64,000 nt of DNA, from the NCBI GenBank assembly GCA_022829145.1, contig CM040743.1, positions 23,286,646 to 23,350,645 of the forward strand. The letters run 5' to 3'. The position numbers were made by a program, and so were the translations under genes. Below are positions 36,832-48,549 of this stretch, in pieces. This stretch comes from Albula goreensis (lineage: Eukaryota; Chordata; Actinopteri; Albuliformes; Albulidae). Each line of letters begins with the position of its first letter. Position 1 is the stretch's first letter. The notes beneath the pieces are model-generated. The model was not told where the DNA came from and made no database searches. It saw nothing but the letters and a program-made list of their open reading frames with translations.

Positions 36832-39800
36832 CAAAGGAAAAATTGGAGATCCACTTAATCCTTTTTATTTCATGATGTGATGTTGAAGCACGGCTGAAGT
36901 TTTTAACCCCATTGACAGACCTCACAAACTCCAGGGTTCATGAAACATCAGTCTCTGACAGGTATATTTCCCCACCCTCAACCCTAAAGTGTTGTGTGCC
37001 CACATATGCTCTCAGTTTTCATGTATTAGTACCTGTCTTTGTGTTTATGTGCCTTCACTTTTATCACTTGCATTGTTAATGCACCAATAGGCTTTATCTC
37101 TGCTCTGCGCTTTCATCCAAACAATGTAAACCTACCTTCAAGCATTCTAGCATTTTTTTTAGACGAGTGATTTTGTTGTGAGAGTGAAGAAAATGTTAGT
37201 GAATGTTGTGCAGGTTATGTTGATGGATTTCTCTGAGGAATGAGTCTGCATTGATCTTAAAATCTTTTTCCTTGGTTTTTGTTTTTTTTACAAACCCACT
37301 TCATTCACAAACAGAATATGAACCCTTTTCTCCCCTCCCCTTGTATAGACTTTACATGCTGTTGCCTCTCCTTGTGTTTGGATGGGAATCCCCTTGCTTT
37401 GCTAAAGATGGGCCTGACCTCCCATTGTATCCCTATGGACACAGTGGGCAGCCTTCCTGTCTGTTTCCTGACTGACTGTCAGTCTGACAGCTGCAGTTCT
37501 GAAGCGTAGCACCGAGAGGGATGAGCGCGGCTTTCAGTAACACATTATTCTCCACTAAGCGTTCAATGATGTATCGATCCTTCACTTTCTTTGCTGGGGG
37601 TTCGCAGTACTCTGAAATAATGTTTCTCACTATGGAAAAACCTACCGCATAAACCCAGGGTTGTGATCCAATGAAAATCATCAATTACCATCTGCAGTAT
37701 TGAATGGGAAGCTCAGGTTGGCTGTCAGCAACATTACATCTGTATTTATGAAGAATGTTTATTCAAAGTTCTGGAAGGGCAACGCAAACGTCTGCTTCCC
37801 TAGACTGTGGATGAGGCACCAGCCATCCTGAGAGCTATAGACTGCTATTGATGAGTCAAAACTCATCAGGGATGGCAGCATATGCAAGGCATCAGGGGTA
37901 GGGGTCTTATCTCCAAACAATTGTCTCCACCCCCTCTTCCTCTAAGCCTATCAGCAGGGGCTCGGAGGTTCAGTCACTTACCCTCCAGGAGACATTGACA
38001 GGTGTGAGTAAGGAGCCCAATCCATCACATGGCTAGAGCTCTTCTCCTTGTCCTTGCCGACTGACCAAAGGTTTAATCATAGTTTTTTCTCCTCCGAATT
38101 TAACCCCCAGCTACTGCCTCCACATCAACAGTTTCTCTGTTTTCCTCAGCATGTAGCTGTTAACTATCTTAAACATTTTATGTGAAAAATATGATTCAGG
38201 AAAAACTTATTTTAGTCCTCACAAATTGATCTCTTTTTGCACTAAGCATAGCATATGTTTGTATCATGCTAAAGCTTGAACAGTTTAAAATTTTAACTGA
38301 TTTAATCTATTGTTTTGTTTTCATATTTGCCTCTATTTGTAATATTTTTATTTTTCATGGATGGACAAGTTCCCCTTGATCAATAAGGAGGAGACTGGAT
38401 GTGTCATTTGTGCAGGGACTTTCCTCTTGTTCGTCTCCTCGGTCAGTCTACCTGAGAGAAAGAAATCTACATTTATAGTTAACAATATTAAAAAGTGTTT
38501 TAAGCATATGTACAGCTGTGCCACCATGGAACACTCTACCACCGTAAATTGAAGCTCCCTGTTGGTAAATTTCTCTCACGGCAAATTGAAGTACTGCCCA
38601 GCTTAGTCTGTATAAATAAGGACTTAATGTACTGAATTATGTTTTTCTTCTATTTCCATTCTCAAGATACATAATATTCTTTGATTTCAGTGAAGTATGT
38701 AGATGTATGAAAATAACTTAAATAAAAATTCAGAACAGTAAATTAGGTTGCCATATCCTCCATTTTTTCATAAAATAATATTCCATGAGCTAAATGCTAG
38801 TTAGGCCGCAGTTTACATCCTGAGAGCTGTAGGGCATGTTTATTCCACCAGACCAGATGGGTCTTTCTATAGTTTACAGCAGGCTTTGATTAATTAACTG
38901 TGATATTCCAGGAAGAGCGGAAAATGAAGAAATGTAATAAAGCTTACTGTAAGACCGGACCGTCGTTCCAGCTCTGGCTGCCTTCATAGAGCTGAGGTTA
39001 TTCTTACCGCAGCCCGTTTGGTCCAGGTGAAATCTTTCCATTGTTCCTTGGCCTGTCATCTGAAGCAAGGGTGTCTGAGAGAGTGTTTGGCTTGCAAAAA
39101 CAACGTTTATTCGTTTGCCATAGCAACTCAAATAACAATTGTCTAATTAAGGGTTCTAGGAATGTCCTATTAGCGATAATAGTAGACCTCAAAAAATGTT
39201 TTGCTTCATTTTTCAAATATGGCCTGCAAATGAGTCCTAATAAACCAGTGGTTGTGTGGACTGATTTTCACCCTTCCTCCTTTGCATACCACACAATACA
39301 AAATATATACTTTGTAGACGCAGTGATGGAAACTCCAAGAGAAAGTAACCTTTCTCAGCGCTACAACAGACCTATTCCAAGTCTCCAAATTCCTGAGGTT
39401 CCTCCTAGTTTTATTATTTCAGTAATTACCATTAACATAGCGTTAAGTATTTTCCATGGTGCATGTTAGTACTTACAGTACATGTCTTGTGTAGAGGTCT
39501 CTGCCACAGCAGACAGTGTACTCTTGAAGTTAAATGTCTGGAAGTGCAAAACCACAAAAATAAATTTTGCTTAGATCAGGGTAGGGAAAATGAAAAGCAG
39601 TGTCCTCCATCACACAGCAATGGTCTGTGTTTGTTTTATCGGGCCATCAATACCAGCAACGTTAATATGAAGGCGTTGACAGGGCCCACATCAGACCTGT
39701 AGCTGCAGGTGTGGGACAGTGTTTGGACAGGGCTGCTCGGCTCACGTACTCCGGGTGCGTTTGATCCCAACTTTATCCTCTGTCAGCTACGTCCACAGGC

Positions 39801-42183
39801 AGAGCCCCACCAACACAAAGAACCTACAGTAAGACCCCCAAATCCCCCACGAATCAGCTTCCTGTTCTCATGATCCGCCATGAAACACTCGCCAAGCCTG
39901 GACTCTTTTCTTCTTTCGCTATCTTCCCTCAGCAGTTTGCTCAGTCCAGCATCTGCCTTTTTTTGTTCTTTTTCATTCTCAACCCATCTTTCATTGTCTT
40001 GCACAGCTCCCATCTGCCTGAAGGGAGCAGTGGAGAATAGCCTTTAAAAAATTCCTTTCATAGGAACCTTGGGATTTTTTTTTCATTGACTTTGCTGCTT
40101 GTGGTTTTACCAAAGTAGAGAAAGACGAATACTGGTTCAGATTTTCACAGAGGTTATAACAGGAAAGATCAGAACTGAGCAAGGTTATTTGAGGAGAGGA
40201 CTCATGCCTTTATATAGTCCATTAGATTGACATTAATCAAAATAGAAGACAAAGCATTGGCAAAGATCTGTACTTCCAGGGGAGAGTTTGAGGTCATACA
40301 GTTTGGCTGTTTGGCTGAAGTCTGCATTCATGTAGAACGTGCTGTATAGTCTGTGTCTGGACCTTAAGTGATTTGCCGAATCGATTCCAATTTTGTGATC
40401 ATGCAAAATTATTGCAAAATTCTGTCAATTTCATGCATTATGTTTTCTGTGCCAAGTGAATGAGGAACATGACTGAGGTACAGATATCCCTGCTCATGCT
40501 CTTATATAGCACTGTGTTTTTTCAGTGCTGCCTTGTCATTTACTTCCTGTATTATTCACCAGGGCATGTATACTTCATTCCAATTTACAAAAACAAAAAT
40601 TCTGTTCCAGCAGCTTCAATTTTTTTGTTGCACTACAAAATCAATATTCCTGAACAGACCCATCTATTTTTGATTATTCAGGCTAAAATTTACAACAAGG
40701 GCCATAATTCTGAGAGTTAGTCTGCTGACACAACGTTTCATAAAACAATAACTTTAAAACTAGAAATTCCTATAAAAGGTAATACCATAACTATAGTTAG
40801 CAATAAATAAACTTTACCATGGCCTCAAAATGTTTCTACATCACCAAAACTAACATATTGAGACTGATCAATAAGTAAATTTTAAAAAGATTGTTAACAA
40901 CAAGAATATATTTGTACATTTCTGGGAAATATATACACAAGTCTGGGAAATGAGCACCAGTTGGCATCATGTCAGTTTGCTCTGCCATTAGACCATGCAA
41001 GGCTAAACTATTACGAGATGTTTAACACGTTCAGTGTCTGTCAAAAGAACATATCGTTCTAACTATGCATGTCAACACCATTTTCATTGATGGGGGCACT
41101 CGGGTTGACCAGAACAATATATTCATTAACTAATGAGTGTTTATCAAGCTGTCCTCTTAGTAAAATTAATCCTTTTGAATTCTGCAAATTTTAGCAGATG
41201 AGTAATAAAGTGATACAAAGTACATATAAAATCACATTCTGGTCTTGTTCAAGCATAAATGTATCTCATCGGTCTATTATACTTTTCGTTCTCTGGAATT
41301 ATAATGTGGTCACACAGAGTTGTGCATGTTTTATAATTCAAGGAGAACTCTATCAACCAATGGAGACATTACCACTGCTGTGGTGATGGTGAAAGAGCAG
41401 CAAGACTGCACAGAAAAAATGAGGAGAGGTTGCAATATAATATAGCTCTGAGATGTGCACTTAGACTCACATTTTTATAACATTGGTGTCATTTTGTGGC
41501 AACAAGTACATTATAGGAACATCAAGAGCATGTTATGGCTTTTCCACAGAGTCATACCACTCATAAATTCCTTTCCAGTGCTAATCCTCAGCAGCAAACT
41601 CTGTTCTCAGGCTTGTGTGAAAGCACTGGTTTCCTTATCCCTGATTCTGGGAGTTCTGAGAGCTGTGAAGCACTGCCCCTAGTGGGCACTGTCAGAAAAA
41701 CAAGCTGGCTCCTATTTCACCCTGTGCTCAGCATAGATTGGTGAGAAAAGTCCCTCCATGTACAGCAAAAGAACAAAACCTCTTGTCTCTACTACAGACA
41801 TCTCATGTTACAAAAAATTCCCACTTCTGTAGACAAAAAAGGGAATGCCATAAAGAAATTAGTCTTGGCTGACTGAGCTGCTGAACATTACCGTCTTTAA
41901 GTTATTTACGAGAGCGATTACCCTGATTATTATTTCAACAATACCAAGCTATGCACTTTCAAGGGCTGCCAGTTAGGGATTTTGATGTTGGGTTGGTGTG
42001 GGAGCACTTGCCAAGAGTAGCGGAGAACGTCTGAGAGTTGCATCAGTGTTCAAGAAAGGGGGAGCGAGGAAAACAAACCCGACTTCAAAAAGACTTCAGT
42101 TCTACAGAGGGCCACTGTTTCCTGGGCCTGATCCCGTCGGCTGACCCAGTGGTTTTGTTGTGTCCTCTGTGTCTCCCCTTCAG

Positions 42184-42290
42184 CCCCCACTGAGCCTCTG
42201 CTGTGTAAATTTGCCGACGGAGGGCAGAAGAAGCGACAGAGCCAGAGTAAATACCCACAGAATGGACGGCCATGGCACAGAGAAGGCGAG
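42184..42290 (+). CDS. rbms3: RBMS3 exon: end of RRM2 and basic linker
   Basis: The acceptor is TGTCTCCCCTTCAG before 42184 and the donor GGCGAG|GTGAGT follows 42290. The first two bases complete the Ala codon begun at 21489; the exon ends in phase 0 (local residues 81-115). The product starts [18 protein letters not shown], the conserved RBMS segment following RRM2, and continues with [17 protein letters not shown]. The KKRQ cluster and the Gln, Asn and Lys residues make this linker basic and polar, consistent with RNA contact outside the RRM fold (inference). An antisense open frame over the same stretch is a shadow and shows no family resemblance. The preceding intron is about 20.7 kb. Confidence 0.96.
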
Positions 42291-44858
42291 GTGAGTATTA
42301 GACCTGGTCTTACCTGAGCTTTCCTCACTGTCTGGGGGATGCTGAATAGTCATAATATTTCAATGGCCCCATTAAAATCATGCGCATGTATTAAACACTG
42401 CAAAGCAAATTGTTACCTGAACCACATTATTCTTCTGTCGCTGTATGGTTTTTCATACAGCGTACTTTCAATTTTAACAGTTACGTGTATCGCATGTTAT
42501 TGTTTTTCCCCAAAAAAAAAACACACAATATAATGAAATTAGCCCTCAAGACCCTGATCAGAGTTTGACATTTTAGCTCTGTTCACATCATACCTTCCAA
42601 CCAAGGTTTTAATTTCCACTTATACCCCATCCTTAAAATGATACTGCTGATGGTTAAATCCTCAACGTGTTCCCCTGTAGCACCAGACTGACACTGCCTA
42701 GTACGCAGAGAGTAACACTCAGCAGGAAATGATATAATGATGTTCTCAATAGGGGATCATTAGGAGCCATATTCAACCCTTTTGTTCCTAAATACCATCT
42801 GCACCCAAATATAGCCTGAAAGCCTGGCTTAAGAAAGCATAGAATACCTATTAATGCCTACTAGAATTGGGTTTTAACTGTTAGGTGAGTGCAATAATCT
42901 CTTATAAAAGCAGCCGTTCGGTAACGATAGCAGAAGTTAACAGCTAGGTGACACTTTTACAAGTGCTCCCAGATCACTAATAGCAGAGTTGTTGTGTGAA
43001 GTGGTTGCTTGTCAATTTTCAGACGGTTGAGTTAATTCGCAAGGCTGTGGGTGTTTGTATCAGATGATGGGAGGTGACTTGGGCTCATTAAAGACCTGGA
43101 GGGTGGGGGAAAATGTCTGATTCCATAGCAATACAGGAGCAGAAGCTCTGCACACTCAGGTACAAGCCATTTCTCATTTCCCCTCACACACAGTGACAAC
43201 ACTGAGACTTAATAAACGTCTCCTTGGCTCAGAAGCCTGCTTCATCCGCACGCTTATTTATCTTTATCTCCTCAAAGCTCCTCTTTTGACCTCTGATACT
43301 TCAATAAATAAGAAGAAAGGGGACTAAAATAAAGCATCTCACTCACACGGCTATAATGCCCATTAAATTCCAGATGGCGATGAATGGAATGTCACTGGAG
43401 GCTTTGAGCTGGTTGGTGGTGAAGAAAATCCCACATTCATAGATCTTCAGTACAGCCAGGACAAGAGATGTTACTCTTACGAAACTGTTCCTCTCATACA
43501 CTCTGCTACCTATCGAGGTGGCTGATAAAACAGTTCTAGCAGAGCAGACTGCTTTGTAATTTGTTAGGTGGTCAATTGATCAAGAGACGCAATCTTTGTG
43601 GATCTGTGCTCCATTACAGTCTTGTTGACCTGCCATGGCACACAGATGCACGCACACACACACAAACATACTCATGAAGTATTCTATATGAAAAAATATC
43701 CATTGAAATCCACCCATCAATTCAATGCCAAAGCCTTGGCAACCCCTGGAAACAAAAGGAGAAAAGATTGGTGCTCTAAAACTTTTATAGTTTATTTTTG
43801 AAATACAAAATCATCATGAATAGTGCTGTATCTCTGCATAATATGACTACAACTATGCCCATTTTGTCATTTGTTGAATAATAACAATAACAATTCTAAG
43901 ATAAAAGTTTTACAAAAGATGTACTTACTTCTGCAAGAAGTGAAAGAATGTTGAAATATTTTGTAATAAAATGGAAAAGTAGCATGAATTGTCGTTTTGA
44001 TATTCTTCTAAATCTCATTGCAGTTTCTTTTTTAAATTTATTTATTTCTTTAGTTTTTACATTTATCAGTAATTTGAACATGAAAGGATATGAAAGCAAA
44101 AAATGCAAAAAGAAGAGTCAATGCCACTGGCAAGGCCTCAAATTTAATGTGCAGCTGAAGGCATTCTTTATATAAAATGACTAAATAATTTTGTTTAAAG
44201 ACACAAAACTGCAATAGACTGGTAATGAAATTACAGGATGAAATGCAGGTGGGATTTGATCTCTGAAACAAAAGCTAAAAATACACAAGGATCTTTCAAA
44301 ATAAAATTACACAAAACCAAAATTAAAACTGAAGTTAAAATGGCACGATAAGAGAGGTGCAAATGAAGAGGTTCTCAAATCTTAAAGTCAAATAACCCCT
44401 GCGGCACACAGCCGTGCACGTGCACATGCACACGCAGAAAATGCTTTCTGTTGTGAAACATTTAATGAGAAAGCCACGCCACTCTCCTCAGATCTGACAG
44501 ATGTTTGTGCTCTGAAGTCCAAAACCCAACATGCTGTAGACAGCCTGGGTTTCTCATGGAACACTTGGTTCTGCTGTTTTTGGAGGTGTCCTAAAACGGC
44601 CTTGTTGTGAGACATCTTATCATTCTGTGGGTCAAACGTGCACAGTTAGCTGCTCGCAGTCAGCAAGCCAGGGGATTTCAGATCCAATAATGGGGAGGAC
44701 AGCGATGGCAGATTGTCAAAGGAGAAGCACTTGTTCCCCAGTGCTTGTTAGGAGGTCCATAAACACAGCACCCATAGACTGCTGCAGTACAGCCACTCTC
44801 CGCCACAGACAGCCTAGTTTCCTGCATTGACTGTTTTTGTTTTGGCTGGTCTTGCATG

Positions 44859-44926
44859 CTGGAATGGCTCTGACCAATACCACAGCATCCTACTGTGGCC
44901 TGGTCTGATGGTCACAGCCATTCCAG
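44859..44926 (+). other. 68-nt hairpin
   Basis: CTGGAATGGCTCTGACCA (44859-44876) pairs with TGGTCACAGCCATTCCAG (44909-44926), 17 of 18 positions. Inside, CCACAG pairs with CTGTGG around a 7-nt loop, with an asymmetric internal bulge. The size and shape resemble a miRNA precursor. I do not recognise either arm as a known miRNA. Confidence 0.75.
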
Positions 44927-45026
44927 TCCTTCTTCACAATAAATGACTGTGCATTTCTTTCATGATCTAATTTTGTCACCAGTGGGAAAAAGACAGCAAA
45001 CAGATTTTACAAACATACACACATAG

Positions 45027-45053
45027 TTACATTACATTACATTACATTACATT
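45027..45053. repeat. (TTACA)5 tandem repeat
   Basis: Five copies of TTACA followed by TTTATAAATCAC. Such a TTACA run often marks the start of the dispersed repeat also seen at 2563 and 33515, so the sequence just after it may be a decayed fragment of that family (inference). Confidence 0.85.
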
Positions 45054-45096
45054 TATAAATCACTGTAATCAAGATTAACTACAATCCAGAGGTATC

Positions 45097-45171
45097 TACA
45101 GTAGGGTCCAAAAGTCTGAGACCTCTTTTTCATTCATTTGAACTGGTCTCAGACTTTCGGATGCTACTGTA
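45097..45171. mobile_element. Mini foldback element, Tc1/mariner-like ends
   Basis: The 75-bp segment begins TACAGTAGGGTCCAAAAG and ends, read on the other strand, TACAGTAGCATCCGAAAG. The arms pair over 27 bases with about three mismatches and include the core AGTCTGAGACC / GGTCTCAGACT, around a 21-nt centre. TA at each edge and CAGT at the start are typical of Tc1/mariner-type insertions. No coding capacity. It sits just after a (TTACA)n tract. Confidence 0.75.
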
Positions 45172-46460
45172 TAGCGTATACTGTATACTGTACATTCATA
45201 TCCTATGAATCATTTCTACAGAATTCCTCTTTTTCCATTTTTGCGTGGGGAGATTTTCCTTAAAATATTTGGGACTTCATAATCTGTATTTTATAAACTG
45301 TACACAATGATAATATTAAATGCATTGAGAGCATCTTGTAAATGCCTTAAAAAGAAAAAATGTAACTCTGAGTCAATAGATACAGAGTAATTGCACAGGT
45401 TTTAGGGGGCCACTATTTCTTCTGTCAAAGAATTGTTTCAGTACTTCAGATGATTCAGATTTTGTTTCACATGTGGCGAGTCAAACTGAAGTAGAACAGA
45501 AACACAATCTGGTGTCCCAGCCTTCTTTTTACACGAGCATCCAAAGAAATATGGGATGCTGCAGTAAAAATCTGCCGTTCGCAGCAACTCTGCAAAAGGA
45601 TAGAAATCTCTCCTTTGGGAGTGCTCACAAGAATGCATATGACAGATTGGTGTGCACAGGTTATTGGAAACAGCAGAGGGCCCGGTTTTAACCGCGGTCT
45701 GGAAATCACTGAAATGCAGCGTAGTGATACATTGATTAATGTTAGCCTCATACATGATGGAAAGTGCATTTGTATGCAGCGGTGCACGGTAGCCTTACTT
45801 GTGAGCCTCTCGTCCTCCTGCCATCTGCAAATATTTAAACAGCCCCACGCATCTGACAACCCAGATGGTCAGTCAGAATGTAAGGGGCATATGTGTGTGA
45901 TATGTGAAATGCAGACTTGTATTTCTGCTCCAGACTAACACTGGAAAATTACTACTGAGACAAACGGCCAGGTTTGTGTGTTTATCAGAACTAGCAAAGC
46001 ACACTATGTCCAAAATATGTATGCAGGAGTTAAATTTTGGAGAAATAAAACTGTATGATCAAAGCACATAAACCAATCTTGGCCATGGCTTACTGTTATG
46101 GCCCACTCCTAAGCTGATGTTGAAGACCTGGCCTGCTTTTTGAATAACTTTATGACTTGAATTTGACATATGAAGCCAGTCCCGCAACAGAATGCATGTC
46201 TATCAGCAGAATGGAATCATGATATATTTCCATAACACAAGTTGTCAGGCGAACAGGCCAAAAACTATTTTAGAGTGACTCAGAGCAGGGAACAGAAAGG
46301 ATAACCCTGGCATCATACTTTGTGTTGTCACCTTATAAAACAATATGAGTATGTGTAAGTATGTGTTAGTGATGAGGTAAGAATTGTATTAAATTCAGAT
46401 TGTGTTTTATATGTAAAACTGTAAATCTATTTTCACTGGCTTGTTCTTCTTGTTTTTCAG

Positions 46461-46501
46461 CCTGGTATGGCATTGACTTTCGATCCGGCCATGCAGAATG
46501 G
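46461..46501 (+). CDS. rbms3: RBMS3 short exon (PGMALTFDPAMQNG)
   Basis: This 41-nt exon is preceded by TTGTTTTTCAG and followed by GG|GTAAGG. It encodes local residues 116-128, PGMALTFDPAMQN, plus two bases of a Gly codon completed by the next exon. It aligns with the mammalian AGMALTYDP...IQNG segment but is two residues shorter and has Phe for Tyr. It is too short to stand out as an open frame. It was placed by its splice sites, by phase agreement with both neighbours, and by the family motif GMALT-DP. Its function in the tail is unknown. Confidence 0.93.
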
Positions 46502-48483
46502 GTAAGGTCCTCTTCCAATTCATCAAGTCATCCAGATCATCACAATAAGCCACATTCCCGTCTTAACAGCCAATAGCATTGCCAACATTTAGCATTCTCG
46601 AGTTTGATGTGGGCTTGGTTTGGTTGGCCCTTCCATAAGGTCCCCCTCTGGGAGAATAAGAGAAGGAGCAGTTGATGCTGGTCCTTTCTCATGGACCAAT
46701 TAGAAAAAATAGCTCACTGCCGTGTGGGAAACATCATGCTGCTTGAGAAGTTGTCTTTCTGATGACTCATTAAACCATGGTCCTGATTCATTGTAGACGA
46801 GTGGAGTTTCCCAATGTCTCAGCAAAATTCATTGTGTGGCTTTTCGATCTATTCCCACTCTAATTAGCTAAAAATGGCTGCTGTGTGCCACTTCAGTGGG
46901 TGCTCAGCATTGTCAGATCTTGAGGCGAGCCATTAATCCTAATTTTATGGAATTTTGACATCTACAAGTATCACTCCTCCAGTCACACAAACTATTCAAT
47001 AAAATATCAGGTATTTAATTCTCTGTGTTTGCATTTACTTGACAGTAGTGATGTGTAGGTTGGCTGTTTTTACACCCACCTTATCTACCCCAAAACCACC
47101 CAATCTGATATCTTTCTAGACTAAACAATGATTCAAACCCAAACACAGCTGCAAATATAAAATAAAACATGAAAGTTAATTGGCTCATTGTGACAAAGCT
47201 TGCTTGATCTAGAGCAGAATTTAATTTGAATCAAACAATAATAACAGGATCTAATAATCCTCCTTGGAACCTCTGTTCTGTGCACTGGAAAATAAAAACT
47301 GCCCTACTGTGTTATCTCTCCTAATGCTATGAACCCTATCTGTGATCCTGCTTTAGGGGACCTCTATAAGAAGTGAATTGTCTGTGTCTGATCCTGAATT
47401 AGCTCACACAGTGCATACAGGCGCCGGTACCACCAGTACAAAAATAGGAGATTGCTTGTAAAATATAAGATGCTAAGAGTAATAATTAGATTCACTGCAG
47501 GATGTGGAAGTAGTGCTATGCAGAAGGAATGTTGGGGGGCTGCCAGAAAACCCAAGACTTGGAATAACTGCACCTGATAGCTTAACATCCCTCCAGCTAC
47601 CTCAGCCTAGCGTTTTTGGTTCTATATATTAGATTGAATGGGAAAACCAAAAGGTCCTACATCAGAGATACTTTCCCGTTATGCCCTGCTCCCTATAACA
47701 TTGGGAGAACATGAAAATCTACCTATGAATATACGTTAATATGCATTTTTATGGCTCTGCAAATATCCTGAATTAATATCCACGACAGAATAGACAGCGG
47801 TGCTTCTACATCTCACAGTCAGTATGCTGATTTCTATACAATGAAAATACAACATAATAATTTCTGAATGTTTTCTGAGAATCTCATCATTAATTTCACT
47901 GGTATTTTACTTGAGCTTTGAAAATTAATGCTAATCTATGTCATATGCCATAAATGCATGAAGAACTGCACTGTGCAGGGTTATTATAGCGGATTATAAA
48001 CACACTTGAAACAAATGTGAAAGCAAATAGCGATAGAAACATGTAGCGAATAGTATGTTAATGATTCATGCAGATAGAAGGTTCGCTCGTGTTTTCTAAT
48101 ATATATAACCTTATGAAATTACTATGGAAACCATAATGACATTTCTTGTATTATTTTGAGTCCAGGAAGTATGGTCATCAAACAGTTGTCAAGAATATAC
48201 TGTACATCTCACAATCTTTTCAAGCTCAATGTCATCTGAGACACAAAGAATTGAATTGTGTAAATATTACATTGAAATACAGGAGGGCTAAAACTGACAT
48301 TCACAGATAGGTTTTGAACAATATCATGCAATAACCAGTCAGCACTCTCCCAAGTGCTGAACTCAACACTTTTTAGAGCTAGGCTTCTTACAATGCATTG
48401 AGTTCCCGGAAATACTGTTGATTCCTATTTGCACTATCTGGCTCTGTCTGGCCCAAAACGCAAAATATACATGAAGGCTTTCT

Positions 48484-48549
<66 letters not shown>

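Larger units (their letters stand above)
21490..42183 (+). other. rbms3: RBMS3 large intron (about 20.7 kb)
   Basis: The intron is bounded by GTAAGT and CTTCAG. It carries most of the repetitive and structured sequence in the window: AT-rich repeats near 22140-22280, a long (TG)n at 24324-24392, a degenerate minisatellite at 26640-26960, a foldback element at 27670-28023, the 1.7-kb inverted repeat at 30303-32035, an old dispersed repeat copy at 33515-33715, a hAT-type MITE at 34760-35246 and a motif-rich repeat array at 36244-36510. No exon-like segment resembling RBMS3 and no independent protein gene was found. Confidence 0.88.
42291..46460 (+). other. rbms3: RBMS3 intron (4170 bp)
   Basis: The intron is bounded by GTGAGT and TTTTTCAG. 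It contains the 68-nt hairpin at 44859-44926, a (TTACA)n tract at 45027-45053 and the short foldback transposon remnant at 45097-45171. The open frames on both strands at 45438-45938 have no recognisable family. Confidence 0.9.
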
